Positions 7,071-13,788 of a stretch of DNA of 64,000 nt are shown here, piece by piece. The notes beneath the pieces are model-generated. The model made no database searches. It was given only the letters and a program-made list of their open reading frames with translations, and was not told where the DNA came from. The translations under genes were made by a program, and so were the position numbers. Origin of the DNA: a virus; the IMG/VR virus record IMGVR_UViG_3300037258_000301, positions 1 through 64,000 of that record, one strand, 5' to 3'. Positions within the stretch are counted from its first letter, which is position 1, and every line of letters starts with the position of its first letter.

Positions 7071-7235
7071 ATGCCTAACCACCAGTTCCGTCTTCGGAGC
7101 CACCTGAGCGGCTTCGACCACGTCATCGACTCGGGCATCTCCGAGGACGAGTGGCGTGCGATGTCCGAATACGAGAAGGCGGACGAACGCAACCAGACCC
7201 TGTGGGCATGCGTCGACGTTGTGGATGAGGACTGA
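7071..7235 (+). CDS. Small protein with SEDEWRAMS motif, 54 aa
   Basis: Starts in a TGATCATG junction. The block ISEDEWRAMSEYEKADE parallels IPKAEWDAMTHEQRE in the protein at 4475, so these are family members. Ends VDED-stop with GAGGAC serving as SD for the next gene. Confidence 0.6.
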   Translation: MPNHQFRLRSHLSGFDHVIDSGISEDEWRAMSEYEKADERNQTLWACVDVVDED

Positions 7236-7237
7236 TC

Positions 7238-7465
7238 ATGACTCTGATCGAAGCCATACATGTGGTCGTCGACGACATTCGCGCCGAGGAGTTCGACCGT
7301 ATCTGGACGTTTGCCGATGCGATCGAGTCGACCCGTCAAGGCTTGACTCTTGACAGCTTCGACGACGAGGACGAGGACCTCTACGGGCCCGGCGTTGTCG
7401 ACGCCTACCGCCTCGTCCTGTCCGCCACCGACGTCGAGATCTCTCAGGCATTGGAGCAGCTGTGA
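7238..7465 (+). CDS. Hypothetical acidic protein, 75 aa
   Basis: Starts in a TGATCATG junction. Acidic with a central DDEDEDLYGPG segment between two helices. No Cys. Overlaps the next gene's GTG start. Function unknown. Confidence 0.5.
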   Translation: MTLIEAIHVVVDDIRAEEFDRIWTFADAIESTRQGLTLDSFDDEDEDLYGPGVVDAYRLVLSATDVEISQALEQL

Positions 7466-7911
7466 TCACCCGCGTGTTCGTCGATCCGAGGGCCAACTTC
7501 GGCACCGGTGTCGTCATCATTGAGGTCGACAATGGCGACGGAGACCTGTTCAGCGTGAACGAGTCCGGCATCCTGACCGACGTCCCGGTCCTGGAGTCCG
7601 CCACCGCCGTGGCCGTCTACCAAACCCTGATGTCCCAGAGCGCACCCGAGCTGCCCAGTGGCTACTCCTGGCAGTTCATCAGCTCGGACGGCCGCGACAT
7701 CACCCCGGACGTCTATGCCGTGTACGACGCCAGGTCGGCCCGGCTGTGGCGCGAGAACGGGGACCTGGTGGCCGAGGTGAGTCGGACAGGTCCCGACGAA
7801 TCCTGGTGTGGTCAGGTCAAGCCCGGCACCACCAAAATCTTCTACTCACTCGATGACCTGGTCGCCGAGGCCAGGAACCTGAACTACCTCACGGAGGGCC
7901 TTGATGACTGA
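7462..7911 (+). CDS. Hypothetical protein, 149 aa (GTG start)
   Basis: GTG at 7462 overlaps the previous stop (GTGA). Mixed alpha/beta protein with a beta-rich first third (GTGVVIIEVDNGDGDLFSV). The end FYSLDDLVAEARNL is common as a terminal helix in small phage and actinobacterial hypothetical proteins. Not assigned. Confidence 0.55.
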   Translation: MITRVFVDPRANFGTGVVIIEVDNGDGDLFSVNESGILTDVPVLESATAVAVYQTLMSQSAPELPSGYSWQFISSDGRDITPDVYAVYDARSARLWRENGDLVAEVSRTGPDESWCGQVKPGTTKIFYSLDDLVAEARNLNYLTEGLDD

Positions 7912-8047
7912 CCTGAACGACTTTGTGGCCGCCGACTATGCGGCGCTGTGTGAGGGCTGCGGCTCCTTGTTCGATGAAGATCTGCTCGACGAATTCGGCT
8001 ACTGCGAGGACTGCGCAGAGACCCAGGAAGAGGATTCCGATGACTGA
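7904..8047 (+). CDS. Small zinc-ribbon-like protein, 47 aa
   Basis: Overlaps both neighbours by 8 nt. Two CxxC pairs (CEGC near residue 16, CEDC near residue 34) about 15 residues apart make a minimal zinc ribbon, embedded in an acidic sequence. Probably a small regulatory or adaptor protein. Confidence 0.55.
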   Translation: MTDLNDFVAADYAALCEGCGSLFDEDLLDEFGYCEDCAETQEEDSDD

Positions 8048-8717
8048 CCTGACCGAGCACCAGCTGCTCAACGCCGCCAAGGAAGCACTGGAGCGTCCCT
8101 CCTACTTCGGCTACTACGGTGACCTGCCCCTGTTCGAGACATGGGGTCTGACCTTCACGCAGAACCGCGACTCCGACGCACAGGACCGCAGCAACTACCG
8201 GCGGATCTTCGAGGATCTCAAGAAGTACGCCGCCGAACACGAGGGACGGATGTTCAATGCCGACCCGGATGACTACGTGCAGGACTACCGGTCCAGCCAC
8301 TGGATGCACGGCTGGCAGGAACAGATCGTCGTGCGGGTGCTCAAGGATCTGGAGGGCCCGCTGGAGGTCGACAACCTCACCAAGACGTTCATCCGGGCCA
8401 CCGAGATCGCCATTGAGCTGCGCGACTGCTCGATCTACGACGAGGACGACCTGAACACGCTGGAGTCGGAAGAAGACGACGAGCGCTTCGAGCAGGCGTG
8501 GGGCGACATGCTGCGCCGGTGGGATGACGACGAAGGCCCTGAACCCACCGAGGACGAGAAGTGGGCCGTGAGTCAGAAGCTGCACGAGTCCGAGGATCCG
8601 GAGGGTTACGACCCCGACGAGCTGTCCGAGGTACTCAAGAGCCTGCGCCCGGCCTTGGAGAGCGCCAACCAGCGCATCGTCGATGACCCCCACCAGCTCG
8701 ACCTGTTCCGGAACTGA
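8040..8717 (+). CDS. Hypothetical acidic protein, 225 aa
   Basis: Start at 8040 overlaps the preceding gene. Acidic and Trp/Tyr-rich throughout, with long helices (NYRRIFEDLKKYAAEHEG). It ends in HQLDLFRN, a QLDLF-type peptide that resembles a sliding-clamp-binding (DnaN) motif at an exposed C-terminus. The clamp interpretation is only a hint. Otherwise unrecognised. Confidence 0.55.
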   Translation: MTDLTEHQLLNAAKEALERPSYFGYYGDLPLFETWGLTFTQNRDSDAQDRSNYRRIFEDLKKYAAEHEGRMFNADPDDYVQDYRSSHWMHGWQEQIVVRVLKDLEGPLEVDNLTKTFIRATEIAIELRDCSIYDEDDLNTLESEEDDERFEQAWGDMLRRWDDDEGPEPTEDEKWAVSQKLHESEDPEGYDPDELSEVLKSLRPALESANQRIVDDPHQLDLFRN

Positions 8718-8726
8718 GGAGTGTCG

Positions 8727-8951
8727 ATGTTCGACTTGACGAAGCTGGACGTCCTGCACATCGAACTGCTGACCGTGGCCAGTCAAGAGGGGATGCTGCC
8801 GGCGAAGACCCTCGGCCCATTCCCGGATCAGTGGGCGGCCGTGGAGGACCTGCTCGACGAGGATCTCCTGACCGAGATCACCGATGCGGGGGGTGACGTG
8901 ACCGGCTGGCAGCTCACCCGCGCTGGACAGGCCGTGACCAATCAGCTCTGA
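8727..8951 (+). CDS. Hypothetical winged-helix-like small protein, 74 aa
   Basis: ATG 8727 is chosen over GTG 8721 because GAGGAG ends directly before the GTG and is correctly spaced for the ATG. The layout (helix, then AVEDLLDEDLLTEIT, then a GWQLTRAG turn and strand) resembles a small winged helix. Possible DNA-binding role, unproven. Confidence 0.45.
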   Translation: MFDLTKLDVLHIELLTVASQEGMLPAKTLGPFPDQWAAVEDLLDEDLLTEITDAGGDVTGWQLTRAGQAVTNQL

Positions 8952-8954
8952 GGC

Positions 8955-8996
8955 TTGGTGGTGTCAGGGAGACGCGATACCGTTCTTCCTGTCACC
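8955..8996 (+). promoter_or_regulatory. Repeated phage promoter, copy 3
   Basis: TTGGTG at 8955-8960, 17 nt, TACCGT at 8978-8983, GTCACC at 8991-8996. Spacer blocks GTCAGGG and CGCGA are conserved. The -10 is weaker than in other copies. Confidence 0.75.
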
Positions 8997-9022
8997 CGCT
9001 CCCCCATCTTCTGGAGAACATC

Positions 9023-9208
9023 ATGACTCGCAGGATTACCCCTCTCGACGAGCTGTACGCGATCCAGCAGCGTGATCCCGACGGTGGCGAGGTCGAGCCC
9101 ACCGAGGAGGACTACCGCCAGTTCCGCGTGTGGATCGTGGCGAACTACGGCATCGATGCCATGCACGACTACCTCGACGGCAACTGGGCCCCCGAACCTG
9201 AGGTGTAG
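9023..9208 (+). CDS. Hypothetical protein, 61 aa
   Basis: First gene after promoter copy 3, with TGGAG as SD. Acidic and helical, containing EEDYRQFRVWIVANYG. No family recognised. Confidence 0.5.
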   Translation: MTRRITPLDELYAIQQRDPDGGEVEPTEEDYRQFRVWIVANYGIDAMHDYLDGNWAPEPEV

Positions 9209-9237
9209 TCCCCGCTCTCTCCCGAAAGGAAGATCGA

Positions 9238-9684
9238 ATGAGCATCACCCATCAGTGGTTCACCACCATGACCGAGGTGCGTGACACCTTCAACGACGAT
9301 GGCAACCATTTCTTCGACGAGTCCACCCTGCGCTTCTTCAGCTCCGAGATCGACGACGAGATCTACGGCGGCCGGGTGTTCGTGACCTCTGAGCAGCAGG
9401 AGGAGACCTATCCGCGCCTGTACACGGTGCGCGTGATCGAGTATCAGGACGAGGACAAGCACTACACGGTGGCCAGCCTCGGCTTTGGGGCTCTCGACAC
9501 TCACGAGGAGGCCCATGACGCTGCCTATCGTGCCGGTGAGCTGGCCGATAGTGGTCTGCTGCCCGGCTACTTCCAGTATGGCCAGGAAGCTGCCCTGGCC
9601 CGTGCCCTGGACATCCCGGATACTAGTGACTGTGACGGGTGGGTATTCGACCACACCACGACCCTCGGATTCCGGCAGGTCTGA
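9238..9684 (+). CDS. Hypothetical protein, 148 aa
   Basis: SD GAAAGGAAG precedes the ATG. Predicted alpha/beta with several aromatic residues (HQWFTTMTEVRDTF; YPRLYTVRVIEYQ) and a negatively charged surface. It resembles no family I can name. TGATCATG junction to the next gene. Confidence 0.55.
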   Translation: MSITHQWFTTMTEVRDTFNDDGNHFFDESTLRFFSSEIDDEIYGGRVFVTSEQQEETYPRLYTVRVIEYQDEDKHYTVASLGFGALDTHEEAHDAAYRAGELADSGLLPGYFQYGQEAALARALDIPDTSDCDGWVFDHTTTLGFRQV

Positions 9685-9686
9685 TC

Positions 9687-9989
9687 ATGTATTTCGACGA
9701 AGAGCAGTGGCTGGCGCACTACTTCGCTACCGAGGTGTGCGCGCAATGCGGGTGGGATGCTGATCAGCATGAGGTCCGCTACGACGCCTTCGACAAGCCG
9801 CATGCCATATGCCTGGACCCGATCCCCGATCATTACTCAGATCGCCAGTTCCGACGTGAGCTGGCGCAGCGGGTCGCGATCAGCACCGGCGCGACCCGGA
9901 AGGGACGAGTGCATAACGAGATCACCGGAACCGTAGGTGGCCCCATCATCCAGGCCGGCACCATCGAGAATGGCATCACCTTCAACTGA
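9687..9989 (+). CDS. Small protein with Cys/His segment and a C-terminal amyloid-signalling-like motif, 100 aa
   Basis: The N-terminal half contains CAQCGWDADQHEVRYDAF, a short CxxC/His segment of the type that precedes small domains in actinobacteria. The C-terminal ~24 residues match the pattern H-N-x-I-x-G-x-V-x-G-P-I-I-Q-A-G-x-I-x-x-G-I-x-F. From memory, such G-x-V/I-x-Q-x-G repeats are frequent at the ends of actinobacterial NLR-associated effector and adaptor proteins (BASS type, related to RHIM). In a phage this suggests interaction with host defence signalling. The motif is seen; the function is inference. Confidence 0.6.
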   Translation: MYFDEEQWLAHYFATEVCAQCGWDADQHEVRYDAFDKPHAICLDPIPDHYSDRQFRRELAQRVAISTGATRKGRVHNEITGTVGGPIIQAGTIENGITFN

Positions 9990-9999
9990 GGAGCAGATC

Positions 10000-10251
10000 A
10001 TGGGACGGACCGCACGGACCGAGGAGCCACGGATCACGGCCCCTCCGCAGCCCTACGAGTTGGCCACCTTGCTCGTCATGCTGCGCAAGGTCCGCGACAC
10101 CGTCATCCTTGGTGAGATGTTCACCGACGATCTGACCAACGTGATCGCGGACCTGGAGCGGTACGCGCAGCAGATCAACAACTGCTCGCACATCGAACCC
10201 CACAACCGACACTGGTGTGGCCACCCGTTGTGTCCGGAAGGTTCCTCATGA
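10000..10251 (+). CDS. Hypothetical protein, 83 aa
   Basis: SD GAGGAG overlaps the preceding stop. A helical core (YELATLLVMLRKVRDTVILG) is followed by a Cys/His end (CSHIEPHNRHWCGHPLC) that could bind zinc. Not recognised. Ends in an ATGA overlap. Confidence 0.55.
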   Translation: MGRTARTEEPRITAPPQPYELATLLVMLRKVRDTVILGEMFTDDLTNVIADLERYAQQINNCSHIEPHNRHWCGHPLCPEGSS

Positions 10252-10586
10252 ACGATGCTCACCCCGGTGGCATGCCGAACATCGGCGGGCCGCCGGGGCT
10301 GGGTCAGCAGGTGCACCGCTACGCCCCGCTGGCCGAAGCCACGCTTCAGCTCGTGGTGGACGCGATCGACGAACTCGCGCACGCTCAGCCGGGTCATATG
10401 GCGGTCGTGGTGACCACCCTGCCGGCTCAGGAGGGGCAGCGCATGCAGTCCCGCCGGGTGAAGGGTTCCTACCACGTGCTGGCTTATGCCGTGTGGTCCA
10501 CCGGTGATATCACGCCGATCATCTGGGGTGATCTCGGCCCCCTCACCATCCCGGCCAATATTCCTCAGGATTGGACATTGATATGA
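10248..10586 (+). CDS. Hypothetical protein, 112 aa
   Basis: ATGA overlap with the preceding stop. Gly/Pro-rich N-terminus, then an alpha/beta region (TLQLVVDAIDELA; HVLAYAVWSTG). Function unknown. Confidence 0.5.
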   Translation: MNDAHPGGMPNIGGPPGLGQQVHRYAPLAEATLQLVVDAIDELAHAQPGHMAVVVTTLPAQEGQRMQSRRVKGSYHVLAYAVWSTGDITPIIWGDLGPLTIPANIPQDWTLI

Positions 10587-10777
10587 GCACACTGGGTTCG
10601 ATCAGCACGCGGTACATCGATCAGCTGCGGCGCGCCGCTGAGGTAACGGATAGTCCTGAGCATCGCGAGTGGTTCACCACGGTTGCTGATGATCTGGAAG
10701 CGCGGCGTCCGGTGCGCAACCTTGATGAGGTCATGCGGTTCGTCAAGGAGAATCAGGAGGGTTCGACTCCCTCCTGA
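10583..10777 (+). CDS. Hypothetical helical protein, 64 aa
   Basis: ATGA overlap. Helical, with mixed charge (TRYIDQLRRAAEVT; EVMRFVKENQ). Its last codons (EGSTPS) are encoded by a perfect 10-bp hairpin, so the gene end and the hairpin are one structure. Confidence 0.5.
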   Translation: MSTLGSISTRYIDQLRRAAEVTDSPEHREWFTTVADDLEARRPVRNLDEVMRFVKENQEGSTPS

Positions 10778-10778
10778 T
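10752..10778 (+). other. Perfect hairpin resembling a tRNA T-arm and 3' end
   Basis: ATCAGGAGGG and CCCTCCTGAT pair perfectly around the loop TTCGACT, which is a canonical tRNA T-loop, and CCA follows almost at once. A matching 5' tRNA half (GGATCAG) is not present upstream. It may be a terminator, an mRNA-end hairpin, or the tRNA 3'-end fragment carried in an attP site. Confidence 0.5.
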
Positions 10779-11129
10779 CCACAGAGTGACCACCATCCGG
10801 TCAACCCGGACTGGGGTTGGCGCTCTTGCGGTTGCCAGATCCCTCAAGCTGGATGGAGTGCTGTAGCTCAACGGCAGAGCGAGGACCGCAAGTCCACACG
10901 TCAGGTTCGACTCCTGACCAGCACGCGGGCACGGGATTAGCCTTCCCTACGGATGTGAGCCCTCCAATCCGGTAACAGGTAGGTGAGTCTGATCAGCTCA
11001 TCGGTTTTCGATGGAACGTTGCCGGGTTGTTAGGCCCGCTGCCTAGTCGGTGTGCAATGTCGGCACCGCGTTCAAGTCAGGCCAACGCACTACTTGATAC
11101 AACAACGAATTCGGATTGTGAGGGAGACC
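10779..11129. other. Non-coding interval with tRNA-like elements
   Basis: No supported CDS. It holds a tRNA-Cys-like sequence at 10858-10925. The remainder (10926-11129) has several short inverted repeats, such as GTTGCC and GGCCAAC, but I could not fold a second canonical tRNA. It may encode a small RNA. Confidence 0.5.
10858..10925 (+). tRNA. tRNA-Cys-like gene (GCA), non-canonical
   Basis: Acceptor arms GTGCTG and CAGCAC pair over 6 bp. The D-arm is GCTC/GAGC and the T-arm TCAGG-TTCGACT-CCTGA is canonical. The anticodon loop CCGCAAG gives GCA at 10888-10890 (Cys). Oddities: one extra C between T-arm and acceptor arm, C instead of T at position 33, a mismatch in the anticodon stem, and only about 68 nt. 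It may be degenerate or a divergent phage tRNA. Confidence 0.45.
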
Positions 11130-11435
11130 ATGACTGAGTGGTCGATGTACGGCTCGTATGACGAGAAGCGAGATCACTGGCTCGCCCTCGGCGACCGGCG
11201 CCACGTCTACTTCCACGGCTGCACGACACCGGCCCCGGTCATGGTCACCGAAGACCCCCAGGGCACGCACCTCGGCTGGATCGACAGTGACGGCACCACG
11301 CCCGTGATGATCCTGCGCAAGGAGATCTTCGAGATTCAGTTCCCCTACGGCAGCAGAGCGGAAGTGGAGCGCGGCGCAGGCCGTGTCGTGCAGCTCTCGA
11401 TCCGGCTGAAAGAGGACGACGGTGGGCGCGGCTGA
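11130..11435 (+). CDS. Hypothetical protein, 101 aa
   Basis: Start at 11130 has GAGGGAG upstream. Beta-rich with several aromatic residues (HWLALGDRRHVYFHG) and two consecutive strand-like segments, possibly a small barrel. Its 3' end lies in a segment repeated before the 332-aa gene downstream. Confidence 0.55.
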   Translation: MTEWSMYGSYDEKRDHWLALGDRRHVYFHGCTTPAPVMVTEDPQGTHLGWIDSDGTTPVMILRKEIFEIQFPYGSRAEVERGAGRVVQLSIRLKEDDGGRG

Positions 11436-11476
11436 AATCTTGGACATCCAGGCAACGATGCTGGATCGGCTGACCC
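11397..11476 (+). repeat. Imperfect direct repeat, copy A
   Basis: Closely matches 11776-11852. Shared blocks include TCGATCCGGCTGAA and the stretch beginning GACATCCAGGCAACGATGCT. Copy B is the start region of the 332-aa gene. Copy A encodes the same N-terminal peptide (AEILDIQATMLDRLT) from a GTG frame at 11422 and then diverges. Confidence 0.75.
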
Positions 11477-11517
11477 CACTCTCAGGAATATGTCGCATAC
11501 ACCGAAAGGCAATGATC

Positions 11518-11760
11518 ATGAAATCCATGCCCCCCACCACCACGATCCGCGCCGATGAGGTCACGGTGGCCATGACCGTGTATCGCAACGAGACCCTGGA
11601 GAACTGCCGGCGTACTGGAGAGGTTGTCGCCAGTGTGTCGACCAGCATCGAGGGTAGCGACGGGCCCGTCGTGCTCATCCGCACCGAGCAGCGTCCGGAC
11701 TGGTCCTGGTCCCTGTATCCGCATGAACTCGTTCTGATCGACGCCGCGACGGCACGATAG
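11518..11760 (+). CDS. Hypothetical protein, 80 aa, inserted behind a duplicated gene start
   Basis: ATG 11518 follows GAAAGG with the TGATCATG context used elsewhere, and is preferred to the GTG at 11422. The GTG frame would fuse the duplicated N-terminus of the downstream 332-aa protein to this one. The product looks like a small beta domain (VTVAMTVYRNETLENC). The fusion of 112 aa remains an alternative. Confidence 0.5.
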   Translation: MKSMPPTTTIRADEVTVAMTVYRNETLENCRRTGEVVASVSTSIEGSDGPVVLIRTEQRPDWSWSLYPHELVLIDAATAR

Positions 11761-11775
11761 AAATACACCACACAC

Positions 11776-11852
11776 TCGATCCGGCTGAAGGAGGTCATGA
11801 TGAGCGCTGCGGAAGTCCTGGACATCCAGGCAACGATGCTGGATCGGTTGAC
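11776..11852 (+). repeat. Imperfect direct repeat, copy B
   Basis: Intact copy: carries AAGGAGG and the first codons of the 332-aa gene. See copy A at 11397-11476. Confidence 0.75.
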
Positions 11853-12798
11853 CACCTCCGGATCGAAGTTCTCCGAGTTGATTGCTCGGCAGAGCACCTA
11901 CCGGCAGGACGGCACCCGTACGACCTTGGAAGATGGGTTCGCCGCGACCAATGACGTCACGGTGTTGCTGTCGATGGCCGAGGCGTATCACGTCAGCAAG
12001 GACATGACGCCGCTGATCCGGTGGGCGGCCTCCCAGCTGGACGAGACCGACCACTTCACCCGAGAGATGGCCCCGTCGGAATACGGCTTCGTTCGTTTCG
12101 AGGAGCCGTTGGTCATGCACGACGCGCGCGGCAAGATCATGAAGGCCAATCTGCTGCTGTGGGGACCGCGTCCGATCGAAGACGCCCTCGGCAAGCGCAA
12201 CGTGGTGATCTTCTACTACTTCAACGACCTGAACGATCCTGACGACTACACCGAGGAGCTGTTCGAGGACACTCCTCGTCACGAACTCGTGACTATGTTC
12301 AACCGTTACATGCTCTCGGGGTTCGAGCACGCCGACGAGCACATGCGGTTGGGACCGGCCATGGTGATGCCCAGCGAGAAGGTACTCAGGTGGCTGACCG
12401 ATGACGGCGCCACCCCCTCCGAGTACACCAACATGCTGCGCCAGTTCTACGCCTTCTGGTTGCTCACCCAGCAGACGATCGCTCGCCGGGAAGACGCGGA
12501 TGTGCCTCGGCCGTTCGCGCGTCGAGCCAAGCGCATGGGGCTGCCCCCGAGGGTCTCCGTCATCCACCTGCGGCATGAGTCCGCCCCCGGTGAGGGTCTC
12601 GGTGAGACGGATGTGCGGTGGTCGCACCGGTGGCTCGTGCGGAGTACCTGGCAGTGGCGGGCCTGCGGACAGGATCATCCTTACGCACAGCCCTACGAGA
12701 AGGGCTGGCACTGCCGGACCTGGGTGGCCGCCCACGTCAAGGGGCCGAAGGGTCTGCCGCTCGTGCAGTCGACCAAGGTCTACTCGCTGGACCGGTAG
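11800..12798 (+). CDS. Conserved-type hypothetical protein, 332 aa
   Basis: ATG 11800 is chosen over 11797 for its spacing to AAGGAGG. Long helical N-terminal two thirds (FSELIARQSTYRQDG; RWAASQLDETDHF). The C-terminus follows a pattern common in actinobacterial and actinophage hypothetical proteins: VSVIHLRH, then SHRWLVRSTWQWRAC, then a VAAHVKGPKGLPL end. That Trp/His/Arg-rich terminal module often closes phage-encoded toxin-like or regulatory proteins, but the biochemical role is unknown to me. Confidence 0.6.
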   Translation: MSAAEVLDIQATMLDRLTTSGSKFSELIARQSTYRQDGTRTTLEDGFAATNDVTVLLSMAEAYHVSKDMTPLIRWAASQLDETDHFTREMAPSEYGFVRFEEPLVMHDARGKIMKANLLLWGPRPIEDALGKRNVVIFYYFNDLNDPDDYTEELFEDTPRHELVTMFNRYMLSGFEHADEHMRLGPAMVMPSEKVLRWLTDDGATPSEYTNMLRQFYAFWLLTQQTIARREDADVPRPFARRAKRMGLPPRVSVIHLRHESAPGEGLGETDVRWSHRWLVRSTWQWRACGQDHPYAQPYEKGWHCRTWVAAHVKGPKGLPLVQSTKVYSLDR

Positions 12799-12828
12799 TT
12801 CGATGGAGTGTAGTAGCGCCCTGACTCC

Positions 12829-12870
12829 TTGGTGATGTCAGGGCCTCGCGGTAGAGTCGCGCATGTCACC
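12829..12870 (+). promoter_or_regulatory. Repeated phage promoter, copy 4
   Basis: TTGGTG at 12829-12834, 17 nt, TAGAGT at 12852-12857, GTCACC at 12865-12870, with the conserved GTCAGGG and CGCGG in the spacer. Confidence 0.8.
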
Positions 12871-12892
12871 AGCTCTACCGGCAGGAGTGCTC

Positions 12893-13282
12893 ATGAACGA
12901 CATCGACGTACCCTCGTGGCTTGTCAAAGGCGCCGAGGTGTTGGCCTACACGGAGACGTATTCAGATGGCCGCTATCGCCATCCCGTGATCACCAAAATC
13001 AAGAAGATCTCCACCCGCTCTTTCACCCTGGAAGCCGAGGACGAGCCGCGCTACTCCCTGATCGACTGTTCATGCACCCAACGCGACAGCTGGTCGGCCG
13101 GTACCCGCTACGTCGTGCCCCTGACCAGCGATCAGGCCCGGTATGAGATCCGCCGTGAGAAGGAGCGCAGCCAGATGAAGCTGACCCGTTACGCGGTCGA
13201 GGTGTGGCGACGAAGCCCCACCGGAGAGAACCGATTGGCTGCCATCGCCGCACTTCAGGCCATCGAGAACGACCAAGCCTGA
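12893..13282 (+). CDS. Hypothetical protein, 129 aa
   Basis: Start at 12893 has CAGGAG upstream; the longer frame runs into the promoter leader. N-terminal beta-rich part (PSWLVKGAEVLAYTETYS), two nearby Cys (DCSC), then a basic helix (YEIRREKERSQMKL). Unrecognised. Confidence 0.55.
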   Translation: MNDIDVPSWLVKGAEVLAYTETYSDGRYRHPVITKIKKISTRSFTLEAEDEPRYSLIDCSCTQRDSWSAGTRYVVPLTSDQARYEIRREKERSQMKLTRYAVEVWRRSPTGENRLAAIAALQAIENDQA

Positions 13283-13341
13283 TCGTCATATGGTTCCTGC
13301 GTCACCACTTCCATCATCCTTCTCACATTCGGGAGTCAATC

Positions 13342-13569
13342 ATGTCCGATCACCTGCGCGTCACGACCAGCGACCGAGGCTTCACATCGCTGCCCCCCAT
13401 CCTCGACGAGTACGGCGGCACGGCGACGGTGTACGAGTCCTCGGCCGCCAGTGCTCCGCACATCTGGCTCAACGTCAAGGGTTCCGGCAGGTTGCACCTG
13501 ACCGTCGAGAGCGCCCAGCAGTTGGCTGAGCAGCTCATGTACCTCGTGCAGAACCACTACCAGAACTGA
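13342..13569 (+). CDS. Hypothetical protein, 75 aa
   Basis: SD GGGAG upstream. Strand-turn-strand pattern followed by a C-terminal helix (ESAQQLAEQLMYLVQNHY). Resembles small single-domain phage proteins. No family assigned. Confidence 0.5.
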   Translation: MSDHLRVTTSDRGFTSLPPILDEYGGTATVYESSAASAPHIWLNVKGSGRLHLTVESAQQLAEQLMYLVQNHYQN

Positions 13570-13575
13570 GGCGTG

Positions 13576-13788
13576 ATGACGAAGATCCGGATCACCGCGA
13601 CCATCGTGTACGAGAACGAGATGCCCGACTCGGACTTCGCCGAGGCCGGCTACGAAGACGCCACCACGCTCGACGAGGCAATCGCCCTGGAGAAGGAGTG
13701 GCTGGCCGAAGATGGCGACTACCTCTTCCAGGGATTGACGGCCACCCCCAGCACCGTGACCATCCAGATCGACAAGATCGGAACCTGA
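13576..13788 (+). CDS. Hypothetical protein, 70 aa
   Basis: ATG 13576 is preferred to GTG 13573 for SD spacing (GAGG). Begins and ends with beta-strands (KIRITATIVYEN; VTIQIDKIG) around an acidic helix (LDEAIALEKEWLAEDG). This type of small alpha/beta protein is common in actinophages. TGATG overlap with the next gene. Confidence 0.55.
   Translation: MTKIRITATIVYENEMPDSDFAEAGYEDATTLDEAIALEKEWLAEDGDYLFQGLTATPSTVTIQIDKIGT

Noticed and set aside
11020-11095. Second tRNA after the Cys-like tRNA
   Set aside because: GTTGCC and GGCCAAC can pair with a bulge, but the TTCAAGT loop has no matching T-stem and no D- or anticodon arm forms.
11482-12735. 417-aa minus-strand frame
   Set aside because: Antisense to the 332-aa gene, which has a strong SD and a recognisable C-terminal pattern; the minus frame has neither.
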